From Streptosporangium amethystogenes (GTDB lineage: Bacteria > Actinomycetota > Actinomycetes > Streptosporangiales > Streptosporangiaceae): a stretch of 64,000 bases of DNA. Shown here one piece after another: positions 17,565 to 26,522 of the stretch. How positions within the stretch are numbered: position 1 is the first letter of the stretch; each line of letters starts with the position of its first letter. Both the position numbers and the translations under genes were made by a program. Under the pieces are notes generated by a model, which had not been told where the DNA came from, searched no databases, and worked only from the letters and a program-made list of their open reading frames with translations. Where the stretch lies: assembly GCF_000721075.1 (NCBI RefSeq), contig NZ_JOEQ01000010.1, positions 186,001-250,000 on the forward strand, in the 5' to 3' direction.

Positions 17565-18431
17565 ATGCGCATCGAAATCTCCCGCCTGACCAAGACCTAC
17601 CGGGGTGGCGTACACGCCCTCGACGGGCTCGACCTCGACGTGCCGACCGGCATGTACGGGCTGCTCGGCTCCAACGGGGCGGGCAAGACCACCCTCATAC
17701 GCATCCTGGCGGGGCTGCTCAAACCCACCTCGGGGACGGTCCACATCGGCGGCCACGACATCGCCACCACCGCAGGGCGCCTCGCCGTCCAGCGGACCCT
17801 CGGCTACCTCCCCCAGGACCTCGGCGTCTACCCCGACCTGACCGCGCGGCAGTTCCTGGACTACATCGCGCTGCTCAAGGGGATCGACTCCCGCACCACC
17901 CGGCGACGCCGGATCGGTGAGTTCCTCGAAGTGGTCGCCCTCACCCAGGACGCCGACCGCAGGCTCAAGGGCTTCTCCGGCGGCATGCTGCGCCGGGTCG
18001 GCATCGCGCAGGCGCTGCTCGCCGACCCCCGCCTGCTCATCGTAGACGAGCCGACCACCGGGCTGGATCCCGAGGAGCGGATCCGGTTCCGCACCCTGCT
18101 CTCCCAGCTCGCGGGGGAGCGCACGGTCCTGCTCAGCACGCACATCGTCGAGGACGTGGCCCAGACCTGCCGTCTCCTCGCGGTGCTCGCCAAGGGACGT
18201 CTCGCCTTCACCGGGAACGTCGGCGAACTGGTCTCCCAGGCCGACCACCGGGTGTGGACCCTGACCACCCCCGGCCCCGCCCCCTCGCACGGCAGGGTCG
18301 TGGCCGCCGTCCCCGAGGGCACCGGAATGCGCTACCGGCTCATCGCCCCCACCGCCCCCGACCCCTACGCCCGCCCGGCCGAGCCGACCCTGGAGGACGG
18401 CTACCTGGCCCTGATGGAAACCGGCCGCTGA
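17565..18431 (+). CDS. ABC transporter ATP-binding protein
   Basis: 288 aa. Walker A GSNGAGKTT, signature FSGGMLRR, Walker B LLIVDEPTTGLD and the switch histidine in LLSTHIVEDV are all present, so the ATPase should be active. It belongs to the DrrA/CcmA-like exporter group and is the energy subunit for the two preceding permeases. The last 60 residues form the extra C-terminal domain common in this group. Confidence 0.92.
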   Translation: MRIEISRLTKTYRGGVHALDGLDLDVPTGMYGLLGSNGAGKTTLIRILAGLLKPTSGTVHIGGHDIATTAGRLAVQRTLGYLPQDLGVYPDLTARQFLDYIALLKGIDSRTTRRRRIGEFLEVVALTQDADRRLKGFSGGMLRRVGIAQALLADPRLLIVDEPTTGLDPEERIRFRTLLSQLAGERTVLLSTHIVEDVAQTCRLLAVLAKGRLAFTGNVGELVSQADHRVWTLTTPGPAPSHGRVVAAVPEGTGMRYRLIAPTAPDPYARPAEPTLEDGYLALMETGR

Positions 18432-18465
18432 CGCTCTGTTCCCCAGGTAGGTGGACAAGCGCGGC

Positions 18466-18496
18466 CGGTCCGGCCGTTCAGCGAACGGCCGGACCG
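18466..18496. terminator. Bidirectional terminator, 14-bp stem
   Basis: A perfect stem 18466-18479 with 18483-18496 and a 3-nt loop lies between the convergent ABC ATPase and SWIM-protein genes. Confidence 0.8.
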
Positions 18497-18554
18497 CGGT
18501 CAACGGAGCTGGTCTGGCGCTCGGTGACCAGGTCACACACCTCCTGCCAGGCGG

Positions 18555-19892
18555 TCACGGGGCCACCTCAACGGTGCTGCGGGCGACGATCCTGGCGGCC
18601 AGCACGTGTTTGCACGGCCCGCGCGAGCCGCGGTGGTCCCACCACCACGGGCAGGTGCACGACCCCTCGGCCAGACCGACCGCGCGCACTCCACCCTCGG
18701 TCCGCACCCGCGCCGAGTCACCGGCGATCTGTACGGCACCGGCCTCGACCAGCGCCCTCGCGGCGGTCAGCCGGGGGTTGAGGTGCTGCACGTGCTCCCT
18801 GTCATAGGGCAGCTCGCGGTGGAAGTGCGCGGCCTCGGCCAGGTCGTAGCCGACCCGGCCGGCCGTACCGAGCTGGGTGAGCGCGGCGCGGACCCGCGTG
18901 GTGGACAGGCCGGCACGGTCGGCCAGCAGGCCGATCTCCACCTCGGGCTCGAAGTTGAGCAGCATGCCCACCAGATCGGCGTCGGCCTCGGCCTCGTCGG
19001 TCGCGAGATCGGCCAGCACCGCGCCCTCTCCGGAGAAGCCGCGCCAGCGCTGCGGCGACAGGGCGAGCGTGTAGCGCATCCCCGGCAGTTCGAGCTCCCA
19101 TGCGCTCGACGCGGCGTCGCCGGTCTCGGCCGGACCGTACACCCTGAGGCTCTTGGCGAAGCGGAGCAGGGGCAGCAGCGTCGCCAGGCGTCCCACGCCG
19201 GACAGGCACACCGCTCCCGCGCCGGGCCGGTCACCGACCCGCAGGTCACGGCCCGCGGGAACGACCCAGAGATCGGCCGTCGCCCGCTTGGGCAGGGAGC
19301 GCAGGAACCGCACCGCGCTCATACCCGCCAGCTCGGTCCTCAGGTCCATACCCGCCGCGATCACCTGCACCTCGGCGAAGCCCCGCAGCCACCGCTCGGG
19401 CAGCGGCACCTTCTTCTCCACCACCGCGCCGTCGAGCGTCGTCACCGTCAGCTCGTCGGCGCCGACGCCGAGGTGGAGCGGGTCGCGCGCGCCCACCCTG
19501 GCCAGCGCCTCGCGGAGCGGCCCGTTGACGTCGACGTTGGTCGTCCCCCTGTCGAACACCTCGCCGTCCAGGGCACCGTCGAGCACGTCGAGCCGGGCGT
19601 AGACCCCGCCGCAGGCGGAGAACGACTCGAACCGGAGCCGATCACCGCCGCACGTCACGACCGGGTCGCGGGTCCACCCCGGACGCGGCTGGTGGTAGCG
19701 GGTGAGGGCCACGTCGGCTATGCCCAGCAGGGCCGCGGCCGCGGGCGCCGCCTGCGTCACCATCCCGCTGAAGAACCTGGGCGCGAGAGCGGGGCCGCTG
19801 AGGGCTCTGCCACCGGACGTCGACAACCCCAGACGCCCGTCTACCAAACTGGAAGGCGCGGCGTAACTGTACGCCTGCGTCGCACTTGTCAT
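18555..19892 (-). CDS. SWIM zinc-finger protein
   Basis: About 445 aa from ATG 19892; TTG 19922 would add ten residues and neither start has a clear Shine-Dalgarno. The C-terminus carries the SWIM metal site: GSCTCPWWWD followed by GPCKHVLAA, giving the CxC...CxH pattern. SWIM domains bind DNA or proteins. The rest (about 390 residues) has no recognised enzyme motif. In other actinomycetes such proteins often sit beside MoxR ATPase and VWA genes, but none is seen here. Confidence 0.85.
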   Translation of the reverse strand: MTSATQAYSYAAPSSLVDGRLGLSTSGGRALSGPALAPRFFSGMVTQAAPAAAALLGIADVALTRYHQPRPGWTRDPVVTCGGDRLRFESFSACGGVYARLDVLDGALDGEVFDRGTTNVDVNGPLREALARVGARDPLHLGVGADELTVTTLDGAVVEKKVPLPERWLRGFAEVQVIAAGMDLRTELAGMSAVRFLRSLPKRATADLWVVPAGRDLRVGDRPGAGAVCLSGVGRLATLLPLLRFAKSLRVYGPAETGDAASSAWELELPGMRYTLALSPQRWRGFSGEGAVLADLATDEAEADADLVGMLLNFEPEVEIGLLADRAGLSTTRVRAALTQLGTAGRVGYDLAEAAHFHRELPYDREHVQHLNPRLTAARALVEAGAVQIAGDSARVRTEGGVRAVGLAEGSCTCPWWWDHRGSRGPCKHVLAARIVARSTVEVAP

Positions 19893-20046
19893 GGGCGGGA
19901 CACTAGACACCGTCTCCGACAAAAGCGCTGTGGTGCCGGATCAACCGAACAGCCGGACGTCCTTGCTCACCGAGAGCAGCAGGACCTGCCCCTTGAGTGA
20001 GCCCGCAGAAAATGGCTTTCCATCGAACTCCCAGCGGATTCGCAGG

Positions 20047-20310
20047 TCAACCTGACAACTGCTCCAGCTCGGACTCCCGCATTCGCCGGCGCAGTTCGTC
20101 GACGTTGGCGGCCTCCACCCTGATGGCATGAGGGGCGTTCCACTCCGCCATCTCGATGAATCGGCGGCTGCCCACCCCGTACATGACGGTCCAGGCGGGT
20201 TCCAGCCGGTCGAGCTGAGCGGCTGCCGCCCGCTGCGCGTCGTCCCACCGGCCGGGACGCACTCTGACGATGGGCGCGCCGGCCCTGTGCCGTCCTGAAG
20301 TCGCCCTCAT
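20047..20310 (-). CDS. Small conserved-looking hypothetical protein
   Basis: 87 aa from ATG 20310. Acidic/basic mixed soluble protein ending in a predicted helix (EAANVDELRRRMRESELEQL). It is divergent from the DUF5753/DUF397 pair. Small genes in this position are frequent near such pairs in actinomycetes, but I do not recognise a family. Confidence 0.55.
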   Translation of the reverse strand: MRATSGRHRAGAPIVRVRPGRWDDAQRAAAAQLDRLEPAWTVMYGVGSRRFIEMAEWNAPHAIRVEAANVDELRRRMRESELEQLSG

Positions 20311-20380
20311 GTCGCGCCCCCTCGTCGTCCGCGTGGAGCGGTGAGATCGGGCGAGCGCCCCCGACCTGGGGCTGCGGCCG

Positions 20381-21193
20381 TTGTCGGTCGCGCGTGCCGT
20401 CCGAGCCTGGCCTGCGGAGCAGCGGGCGGGGAGACCTTCAACGGTCGCGTCGACACCGCGGCCGGCAACGAACCACACAGGCCAAGACGCCGCCGCACGG
20501 TCATCCGGGCGTGAACCTGCGCGGGCGTGGGCTGCTCCCACAGGTGGTCACGGCGGTGCGGCAGGCTGCGCGCCTCGTGAGCATAGGAGGCGTGGGCGGA
20601 AGGCGAACGAGCAGGCCACCCGCCTGCCGACCTGGTTCCGGCGCTGGGTGGAGATCGAGCAGAGCGCAGACTCGCTGCGAACCTGGCAACCGCTGATCGT
20701 TCCCGGCCTGCTCCAGACAGCGGACTACGCGCGGGCGCTCCTCAGCGGCAAGCCGGGTGTCACCCACGACCGGGTGGAGACAAGCCTGGCCGCGCGGATA
20801 GACAGGCAACACATCCTCGACCGGGAAGACCCGCCCATGCTATGGGTAGTTCTGGACGAAGGCGTCCTCACCCGCCCGGTCGGTAACAAGGCGGTGATGG
20901 CCGGACAGATGGATCATCTTCTCGCGATGGCGGAACGCCCGCGCGTGACCGTTCAGGTGCTCCCCCGCGACTCATGGAACACCACGGGGCTCATGGGAGC
21001 GTTCGCGATCGCGCGCGGCCGGAACATGCCCGAGATGGCCTACGCCGAGTCCTCCGTGTATGCCCAGGTGACCGGTGATCCCGACGAGGTGGCGGAGATC
21101 ATCGCAAGATACGAGACGATCCACGGTGAGGCCCAGACGCAGCGAGCCTCATCCGACCTGATCAGGGAGACGAGGAAGCAATGGACGACGTAA
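20381..21193 (+). CDS. DUF5753 regulator lacking a recognisable helix-turn-helix (probably truncated)
   Basis: The 270-codon frame begins at a TTG with no good Shine-Dalgarno. From about residue 80 it is a clear DUF5753 effector domain (LPTWFRRWVEIEQSADSLRT, VPGLLQTADYARALL, MLWVVLDEGVLTRPVG, VTVQVLPRDSW). Normal members of this Scr1-type family carry an XRE helix-turn-helix of about 80 residues in front. Here the first 75 residues are Arg/Pro/Ala-rich and resemble none in any frame. The gene is therefore probably 5'-truncated or rearranged. It overlaps the DUF397 gene by 13 nt. Confidence 0.6.
   Translation: MSVARAVRAWPAEQRAGRPSTVASTPRPATNHTGQDAAARSSGREPARAWAAPTGGHGGAAGCAPREHRRRGRKANEQATRLPTWFRRWVEIEQSADSLRTWQPLIVPGLLQTADYARALLSGKPGVTHDRVETSLAARIDRQHILDREDPPMLWVVLDEGVLTRPVGNKAVMAGQMDHLLAMAERPRVTVQVLPRDSWNTTGLMGAFAIARGRNMPEMAYAESSVYAQVTGDPDEVAEIIARYETIHGEAQTQRASSDLIRETRKQWTT
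21016..21050 (+). repeat. 35-bp exact repeat, copy 1 (inside the DUF5753 gene)
   Basis: Codes GRNMPEMAYAES in the DUF5753 domain. An exact 35-nt copy occurs at 22792-22826 in non-coding DNA. Confidence 0.9.
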
Positions 21194-21393
21194 CCAGGGA
21201 GCTCGGCACGGCCGCGTGGCGCAAGTCCTCGCTGTCCGGCGACAACGGCGGCGACTGCGTGGAAGTCGCGAAACTGCCCGACGGCCACCGAGGCATTCGC
21301 GACAGCAAGAACCCCTCCGGCCCGGCCCTGACCCTCACCCCGACCCAGTGGACCACCTTCCTGCGCAGCGTGCGGAGCGGCGAGTTCGGCTGA
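21181..21393 (+). CDS. DUF397 domain protein
   Basis: 70 aa. The family signature is complete: WRKSSLSGDNGGDCVEVA, then RDSKNPSGPALTLTPTQW and a C-terminal FLRSVRSGEF. DUF397 proteins pair with XRE-DUF5753 regulators (the Scr1/Scr2 type in Streptomyces) and act as their antagonists. Here the partner seems to have lost its DNA-binding half. ATG 21181 lies inside the upstream gene's end. Confidence 0.93.
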   Translation: MDDVTRELGTAAWRKSSLSGDNGGDCVEVAKLPDGHRGIRDSKNPSGPALTLTPTQWTTFLRSVRSGEFG

Positions 21394-21716
21394 CCCCCGT
21401 TTTTCGGAGGCCTCCGAAATCGACATCCAGGAGATTGAGCGGGTCGACCTGGAGAGGCATCGGCTGAAGATGATTGACCGGTCCCGAGAACGGTCCAGGA
21501 CCGGCCAGGGCCTTGAAGATCAGCCCTCCGGCGTACAGCTTGGTGATCCTGCGGAGAGGCAGGGCTCGCCGGACCCGAATCAGATCGGCCCAAGAGGGCC
21601 GATGAGAGCCGGGCGGAACGCCTTGTGCTGGGGCGCCGATCGTGCCGTGCGGTGCCGCAGCACCGAGGCCAGAGCATCGCTGGTCGCCGCGGGCGACACC
21701 GGGACCGCGGAGACCA
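21394..21716. other. Intergenic stretch without a convincing gene
   Basis: 323 bp between the DUF397 and EamA genes, which converge. Open frames here have no family resemblance. A segment near 21419-21437 (tcgacatccaggagatt) is similar to one near 22877-22893, suggesting a shared rearrangement history. Confidence 0.5.
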
Positions 21717-22592
21717 CTACCGCTCCCCGTCCGGGCGCCGAGGAGCATTCCGCGTCGGCTTGGCCAGAAACGAGGACCGGCCGAGGATGACGATTCCGGT
21801 CACCATCGCGATCAAGCCGGCCACCTCCGCCGCGAGCGCCTCCGGAGTGACCCGCAGACGCTCGGAGAAGATCGCCACGCCCAGCACGATCCCGGTGATC
21901 GGCTCAGCGGCCGTGGTGGCCGGCAACGAGATCCGGAGCGGGGCGGCGTCGAACGCGCTCTGGTTGAGCAGCAGCCCCACCACCGCGACGCAGGGCAGAA
22001 GGTACGGCTGCCAGGTACCGGCCAGGTTCAGCCCGTTGTCCAGCGTGAGCAGGGAGCTGCGTGTCAGCACGTCCTGCAGCCCGTACAGCACCCCGGCGGC
22101 TGCCGCCAGCAACATCGCCTTGACCTGCAAGGAGCGCCGCAGACCGACCAGGACCAGCACACCCGCCACCACGACCACCGACAGCACCGCCAGCCACCGC
22201 ATGGAACCCGGTCCGGGCAGAGCCCCGCCATGGGGCCGGCCGCCGTACAGGAACAGCGCCACTCCTCCGCTCACCAGTACCGCGCCCAGCTGCAGCATGC
22301 GTCCGAACGGCTCCTGGTAGACGACATGGGCCGCGGTCAGCGCGAACAGCAGGTTCATCGCCAGTAGCGGCGTCACCTTCGCCACGTCCGCCTCCCGCAA
22401 CGCGAGGGCGCCGAGGATCTGGCCGCAGAGCATCAGCCCTATCCCTGCCAGCCACAACGGCGTGCGGATGAGGTCCAGCAACAGGCGCAGGCGCAGCATG
22501 TCCTCCAGGGGCCGGTGGTACGCCGCATGCTGCTGTGCGACGAAGCCGAGGCCGAGAAGGCACGCCGCACCCAGCGAGATCACGATGATCAC
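21717..22592 (-). CDS. EamA/DMT-superfamily transporter
   Basis: 291 aa with nine to ten hydrophobic helices. Two related halves (EamA units) are visible; LREADVAKVTPLLAMNLLFALTA and LPATTAAEPITGIVLGVAIF are the family's conserved helix ends. These are proton- or exchange-driven permeases for metabolites; the substrate cannot be given. GTG 22592 is used; GTG 22583 is possible. Confidence 0.82.
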   Translation of the reverse strand: MIIVISLGAACLLGLGFVAQQHAAYHRPLEDMLRLRLLLDLIRTPLWLAGIGLMLCGQILGALALREADVAKVTPLLAMNLLFALTAAHVVYQEPFGRMLQLGAVLVSGGVALFLYGGRPHGGALPGPGSMRWLAVLSVVVVAGVLVLVGLRRSLQVKAMLLAAAAGVLYGLQDVLTRSSLLTLDNGLNLAGTWQPYLLPCVAVVGLLLNQSAFDAAPLRISLPATTAAEPITGIVLGVAIFSERLRVTPEALAAEVAGLIAMVTGIVILGRSSFLAKPTRNAPRRPDGER

Positions 22593-22701
22593 AAGGGTGA
22601 CCTGTTTCGATGTCCGGTCCGACAGAAGGGCACCGGGCGGTGCCAGTGCCCCCTACGTGAGTGGTCCGGCCCGGCAGGCTGGTGCTGAGCGGGCCCTCGA
22701 A

Positions 22702-22761
22702 CAAGCCTTTCCCTGAACTCCGGCACCGTATCCGACCTGCCGGAGTTCGGGGAAAGGCTTG
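22702..22761 (-). terminator. Strong hairpin after the DUF2079 gene
   Basis: Stem 22702-22725 with 22738-22761, 24 bp with one T-G pair, loop 12 nt. Confidence 0.8.
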
Positions 22762-22791
22762 AACTCCGGTCACCGGAGCCGGCCACAGCCC

Positions 22792-22826
22792 CGGCCGGAA
22801 CATGCCCGAGATGGCCTACGCCGAGT
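22792..22826 (+). repeat. 35-bp exact repeat, copy 2 (relic of a DUF5753 gene)
   Basis: Identical over 35 nt to 21016-21050 and still codes GRNMPEMAYAE in one frame, but the surrounding sequence is not coding. Confidence 0.85.
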
Positions 22827-22893
22827 TCGACCAACCGGTCTTCCGTTTGTGTCTGATCTTCAGCGAAGGCCCTCGGGGTCGACATCCAGAAGA

Positions 22894-24381
22894 TCAGGCG
22901 CGGTGCAGGACCACGTAGCCTTCGCGGTCGTAGACGACCTGGTAGCCCTGGCTCCTCAGTTCGTCGACGTGCTGGCGTTGGCGGTCGACTGAGACCCAGG
23001 GGTAGGCGACGCGGGCGGTGTCGGCGACGATCCAGGGGGCGTTGGGGGGTCTGTCCTCCCACAGCAGGACGGTGGTGCGGGCGGACAGGCGGGGGCCCAC
23101 GTGGTTGACGGCCGCGACGACCACGCCGGAGGGTACGGCCGCGACCGCCTGCTCGGCCGCGACCACATCGGGCTGTTTCTCGTAGAAGGCGGGCCTGATG
23201 AGCTGGTCGAGGGGGAATCTCGGGACGAGGGTGAGCGCGACGGCGCAGACGGCGGCCGCCCAGAGCAGCGACGCGCCGCGCTCGCTCAGGCCGGGTTCGC
23301 GCTCTCGTGCCCAGCGGATCACCCGGGCGGCTCCGTCGACTCCCGCGCAGAACAGGACGGCCACCGTGATGGCGCTGTGGTGGAAGTCGGTCACCCACCA
23401 CTGCGCTCGGTCCGAGAGCATGCGCTCCAGCAACTGGGGGAGGGCGAACAGTGTCAGCGGGGAGAACAGGCAGGCCAGCAGGGTCGGCCACAGCAGGAAG
23501 GCCAGCGTGTCGAGCTTGACCTGCGGGCTGAAGAGGCTGCCGAGGACGCCCAGCGGGTCGCTGAGGACGTGCACGGCCACCGCGGACATGTCGCCACCTA
23601 GGTGGCCGTACGCCCAGTACATGGTGGAGTCACCGCCCACGGACGGGATGAGGACGGCGAGGACGAGACCGGTGTACGTCAGGCCGGCCCCCATGTACAT
23701 GCCCCCGTACACGACCCCGTGCAAGGTCCCGTGCCGGCGTCGCATCTGGAGCAGGACGTACCCGCCGAACCCGACGAGCATCAGCCCCATGTCCTCCTTG
23801 ACCAGCAGCAGGGCCGCCGCTGCCAGCGCGGTGTGGCCGTGTCTGCCGGCGCTGAAGCGTTCGATCATGACGGCGGTGAGCAGCGGGGCGAACGCGGCCT
23901 CGTGGAAGTCGAAGTTCACCGCCCTCGCGATCGGCCAGGACACCGCGTAGGCGACGGCGACCAGGTAGGCGGGGCCGGTGCCGAGCGTCCGCCGGGTGAA
24001 CAGCCACAGCGGCGGTATGGCCAGCGCGAACAGCGCCGCCTGGGCCACGATCAGCGTCTCGGGGCCGTCATGCAGCCAGTACAGCGGGGCCAGCACCGCC
24101 AGGATCGGTGAGAAGTGCTCGCCCAGCTGCACGAAGTCCATGCCCAGACCGAGGTTGACGCCGCGTACCGGACTGGTCGGGGCGCCGAAGGAGGCGAAAC
24201 CCCGCACCGCCTGGTCGAACAGCGTCAGGTCCATGCTGGTCGCCCGGAACAGGTCGTACCTGACCAGCCCCAGCAGGCAGTAGACCCCGGTGGCCGAGAC
24301 GACCAGGGCGGTCAGGGCGACCGCGTGCCGCCTCCGTGCCATCAGCCGGAGCACCGCGGGGACCGCCGACCGGAGGCTCAC
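22894..24381 (-). CDS. DUF2079 polytopic membrane protein
   Basis: About 495 aa from GTG 24381; the frame is open to 24519, but that part overlaps an AT-rich, promoter-like stretch (24440-24510), and ATG 24342 is also possible. About ten hydrophobic helices are followed by a soluble C-terminal domain of about 90 residues. The segment MDLTLFDQAVRGFASFGAP is diagnostic of DUF2079, a family of the GT-C glycosyltransferase type; an acidic pair near helix 1-2 (MDLTLFDQ) would fit that fold. Substrate unknown. A strong terminator follows. Confidence 0.85.
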   Translation of the reverse strand: MSLRSAVPAVLRLMARRRHAVALTALVVSATGVYCLLGLVRYDLFRATSMDLTLFDQAVRGFASFGAPTSPVRGVNLGLGMDFVQLGEHFSPILAVLAPLYWLHDGPETLIVAQAALFALAIPPLWLFTRRTLGTGPAYLVAVAYAVSWPIARAVNFDFHEAAFAPLLTAVMIERFSAGRHGHTALAAAALLLVKEDMGLMLVGFGGYVLLQMRRRHGTLHGVVYGGMYMGAGLTYTGLVLAVLIPSVGGDSTMYWAYGHLGGDMSAVAVHVLSDPLGVLGSLFSPQVKLDTLAFLLWPTLLACLFSPLTLFALPQLLERMLSDRAQWWVTDFHHSAITVAVLFCAGVDGAARVIRWAREREPGLSERGASLLWAAAVCAVALTLVPRFPLDQLIRPAFYEKQPDVVAAEQAVAAVPSGVVVAAVNHVGPRLSARTTVLLWEDRPPNAPWIVADTARVAYPWVSVDRQRQHVDELRSQGYQVVYDREGYVVLHRA

Positions 24382-24486
24382 CCGCTCGGTCGTGTATGGC
24401 TGCAAGCCCACCTGTCTCGTCTCCAGCGCGCCGGATACCAAAGTGATCAAAACTAGCATCACGGACATTAGCTGGACACTGCCATA

Positions 24487-24502
24487 TTTTGCTTTCGCAA
24501 AA
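24487..24502 (-). promoter_or_regulatory. AT-rich segment with a ttttgc/gcaaaa hairpin
   Basis: A 6-bp stem closing a GAAA loop on the minus strand lies in the AT-rich stretch upstream of the DUF2079 gene. It marks the likely promoter area, but no -35/-10 pair is assigned. Confidence 0.3.
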
Positions 24503-24519
24503 TGCCCCGTCTGCCCCAA

Positions 24520-24844
24520 TTGCTCTCCCGGCTCACCGGCGACGGAGGCCAGGGAGGTGACTCCAGGGCCTGAAGCCCCGCGTACGGCGCTCCTGCCCCG
24601 TGCTGGAACAACCGGCGCGGCACCGCCCGGTCGATCCGCGGGAGGCGGGGATCAACTGCGCGGCGGAGCGTCGATCAGTCCCACGGAGGACGACGCGAGA
24701 TGAAGGCGTTGCCTAATCTCCCGGTTAGTCCCAGCCGCGCCCCTGGGCTCGACAGCGGGCACTCGTCCGCCTCAGCAAGATCAAAGGGGCCCGCAAGACC
24801 GATCTGGACTCTCGGGTCGTCTGCCGCCCCGCAGAGGAGAATCC
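24520..24844. other. Intergenic region between divergent genes
   Basis: 325 bp between the DUF2079 gene and the secreted pseudo-protease gene. It must carry the promoter of the latter; AGAGGAGAATCC just before 24845 supplies its Shine-Dalgarno. Nothing else was recognised. Confidence 0.5.
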
Positions 24845-26446
24845 GTGCGCTTAAAAAGATCGCTCCTGGCCGTGCTGGCCTCGGCAGTGGCCCTGACCTG
24901 GCTTCCCGCCCAACCCGCGCTCGCCACCCCCATCCAGGGGCAGACCCCCTGGTCGGTACTGCTGTGCAAGTTCGCCGACCATTCCGAGGAGCCCAAGGAT
25001 CCGCAGTACTTCAAGGACCTGTTCACCACCGAGGGCCTGGGCAAGGGCGGCCTCGCCGACTTCATCGCCGAGCAGTCACGCGGCCGGGCCTCGATGGCCG
25101 GCTCGGTCGTGAAGGGCTGGTTCCCGATGTCGGTCACCGCCGAACAGTGGAAGGCACAGAGCCCGGAGGCGAGGGTCAAGAGCTGCACGAACACGGCGAA
25201 CCCCGTACCGGCCAACCACCGCCTGGCCGTGATGGTCAACGCCCCCGTCGGACTCGACGCCAAGGTCCCGCTGAACGAGACCACCGCGCCGGTCGTGCTG
25301 GACCCGCCGCTGTGGGACCTCGCCACGGTCACCGCACACGTACTGAACCGATCGGGCCTGTCCTATCCCAGGTCGACGTTCTGGCGTGACCCGTCGTGGC
25401 CCATCTGGGGCCCCCCGGAACAGTACGACGACCAGTGGGACGCGTTGAGCAACCCGAACATCCACGCCGCCCCCTCGCAGCGGTTCGGCCGCGGCACGGT
25501 CGGGCTCAGCGGCCCGCACCTGGACGAACTCGGCTGGCTGCCCGGCGACCGGGTCGTCACCCTGGCCAAGGACGGGGTGACCACCCGGACCGTCAAGCTC
25601 GCCCCCCTGGAGCGGCCCGACCTGCCGGGAACGCTGCTGGTCCGCATCCCCCGCGCCTCGGACCCGTCGCAGTATTACACGGTGGAGTTCCGCAAGAAGA
25701 CCGGGCAGAGTGCCGGCATCCCCAACGACACCGTGCTCATCCACAGTTACTACGCCGGCAGGCCCATGCTGGCCAAGAAGTTGAGCGACAAGGAGCCGAT
25801 GCAGGCGATCGACTACGGCGTGACCGTGACCGTCGACTCGGTCGGCTCGGACTCCGCGACCGTCACCGTCAGCACCGACGTCACCACCAAGTGCCTGGAC
25901 GGCTATGACCACCGCGGAGCCGTGGCCGGTGACAAGGTGTGCGTGACGCCCGCCGCCCGCGAGCAGGCGCGGGTCGACAACGAGGACGCGCCCAGATGGG
26001 TGGACTACGAGACAGGAGGCTGCCTGTACACCCGGCGCTGGCGGCTGATCACGCCCGACGACCACGTCTGCATCACCCCCGAGACCGAGCAGCAGATCAT
26101 CGCCGACAACCAGGCCGCCCCCTCCCGGACCAACCCCGCCCGCAACGTATGGGGACCGAACGCCTGCACCGACGACTACGTCTGGCGCCAGGCCGACGCG
26201 AGCGACTACGTCTGCGTGACCATGGAAACCCGCCTGCAGACCATCGAGGACAACACCGCCGCGGCGAGCAGGTGGACCAACGGCCCCTACGGCCCGCATA
26301 CCTGTGTGTCCGGCTACGTCTGGCGCGAGGCCTTCATCGGCGACCAGGTCTGCGTCACCGGCGACCGCCGCGAACAGGCCCGCCAGGACAACAGCCTGGC
26401 CCACACCCGCGTCCGCTGGCCGAGCGGAGGAACCAGCGGAAACTGA
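24845..26446 (+). CDS. Secreted metalloprotease-like protein with lost zinc site and four Cys repeats
   Basis: 533 aa, start GTG 24845 with GAGGAGA upstream. Signal peptide ends near ALAT (residue 28). Residues 35-330 resemble secreted M6-like metalloprotease homologues, which typically read TAHEMGHGLGL and later a Met-turn such as DPWDVMS. Here the same places read TAHVLNRSGLSYP (His165) and DDQWDALS, so the HExxH glutamate, second histidine and Met-turn methionine are all missing. Residues 355-525 hold four units of about 45 residues of the type C-x-x-G-Y-V-W-R-x-A-x-x-x-D-x-V-C-V-T followed by a helix with RxQxxxDN. These repeats are common in secreted actinomycete proteins. Probably a binding protein, not an enzyme; this is inference from motif loss. 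Confidence 0.75.
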   Translation: MRLKRSLLAVLASAVALTWLPAQPALATPIQGQTPWSVLLCKFADHSEEPKDPQYFKDLFTTEGLGKGGLADFIAEQSRGRASMAGSVVKGWFPMSVTAEQWKAQSPEARVKSCTNTANPVPANHRLAVMVNAPVGLDAKVPLNETTAPVVLDPPLWDLATVTAHVLNRSGLSYPRSTFWRDPSWPIWGPPEQYDDQWDALSNPNIHAAPSQRFGRGTVGLSGPHLDELGWLPGDRVVTLAKDGVTTRTVKLAPLERPDLPGTLLVRIPRASDPSQYYTVEFRKKTGQSAGIPNDTVLIHSYYAGRPMLAKKLSDKEPMQAIDYGVTVTVDSVGSDSATVTVSTDVTTKCLDGYDHRGAVAGDKVCVTPAAREQARVDNEDAPRWVDYETGGCLYTRRWRLITPDDHVCITPETEQQIIADNQAAPSRTNPARNVWGPNACTDDYVWRQADASDYVCVTMETRLQTIEDNTAAASRWTNGPYGPHTCVSGYVWREAFIGDQVCVTGDRREQARQDNSLAHTRVRWPSGGTSGN

Positions 26447-26480
26447 CCGGGCATCCGGCACGGAGCATGAAGACGACCTT

Positions 26481-26522
26481 CCCGAGGAGCTCGCCCACTC
26501 ACACGACCGCGAGCTCCTCGGG
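26481..26522. terminator. Bidirectional terminator, 14-bp stem
   Basis: Stem 26481-26494 with 26509-26522, loop 14 nt, between convergent genes. Confidence 0.75.

Larger units (their letters stand above)
22593..22893. other. Intergenic region with terminator and DUF5753 relic
   Basis: About 300 bp holding the 24-bp terminator stem and copy 2 of the 35-bp repeat. No gene is supported. Confidence 0.6.

Noticed and set aside
19941..20129. Small minus-strand frame ending in RIRWEFDGKPFSAGSLKG
   Set aside because: Protein-like at its end but overlaps the 87-aa gene in another frame and has no good start; kept out for lack of support.
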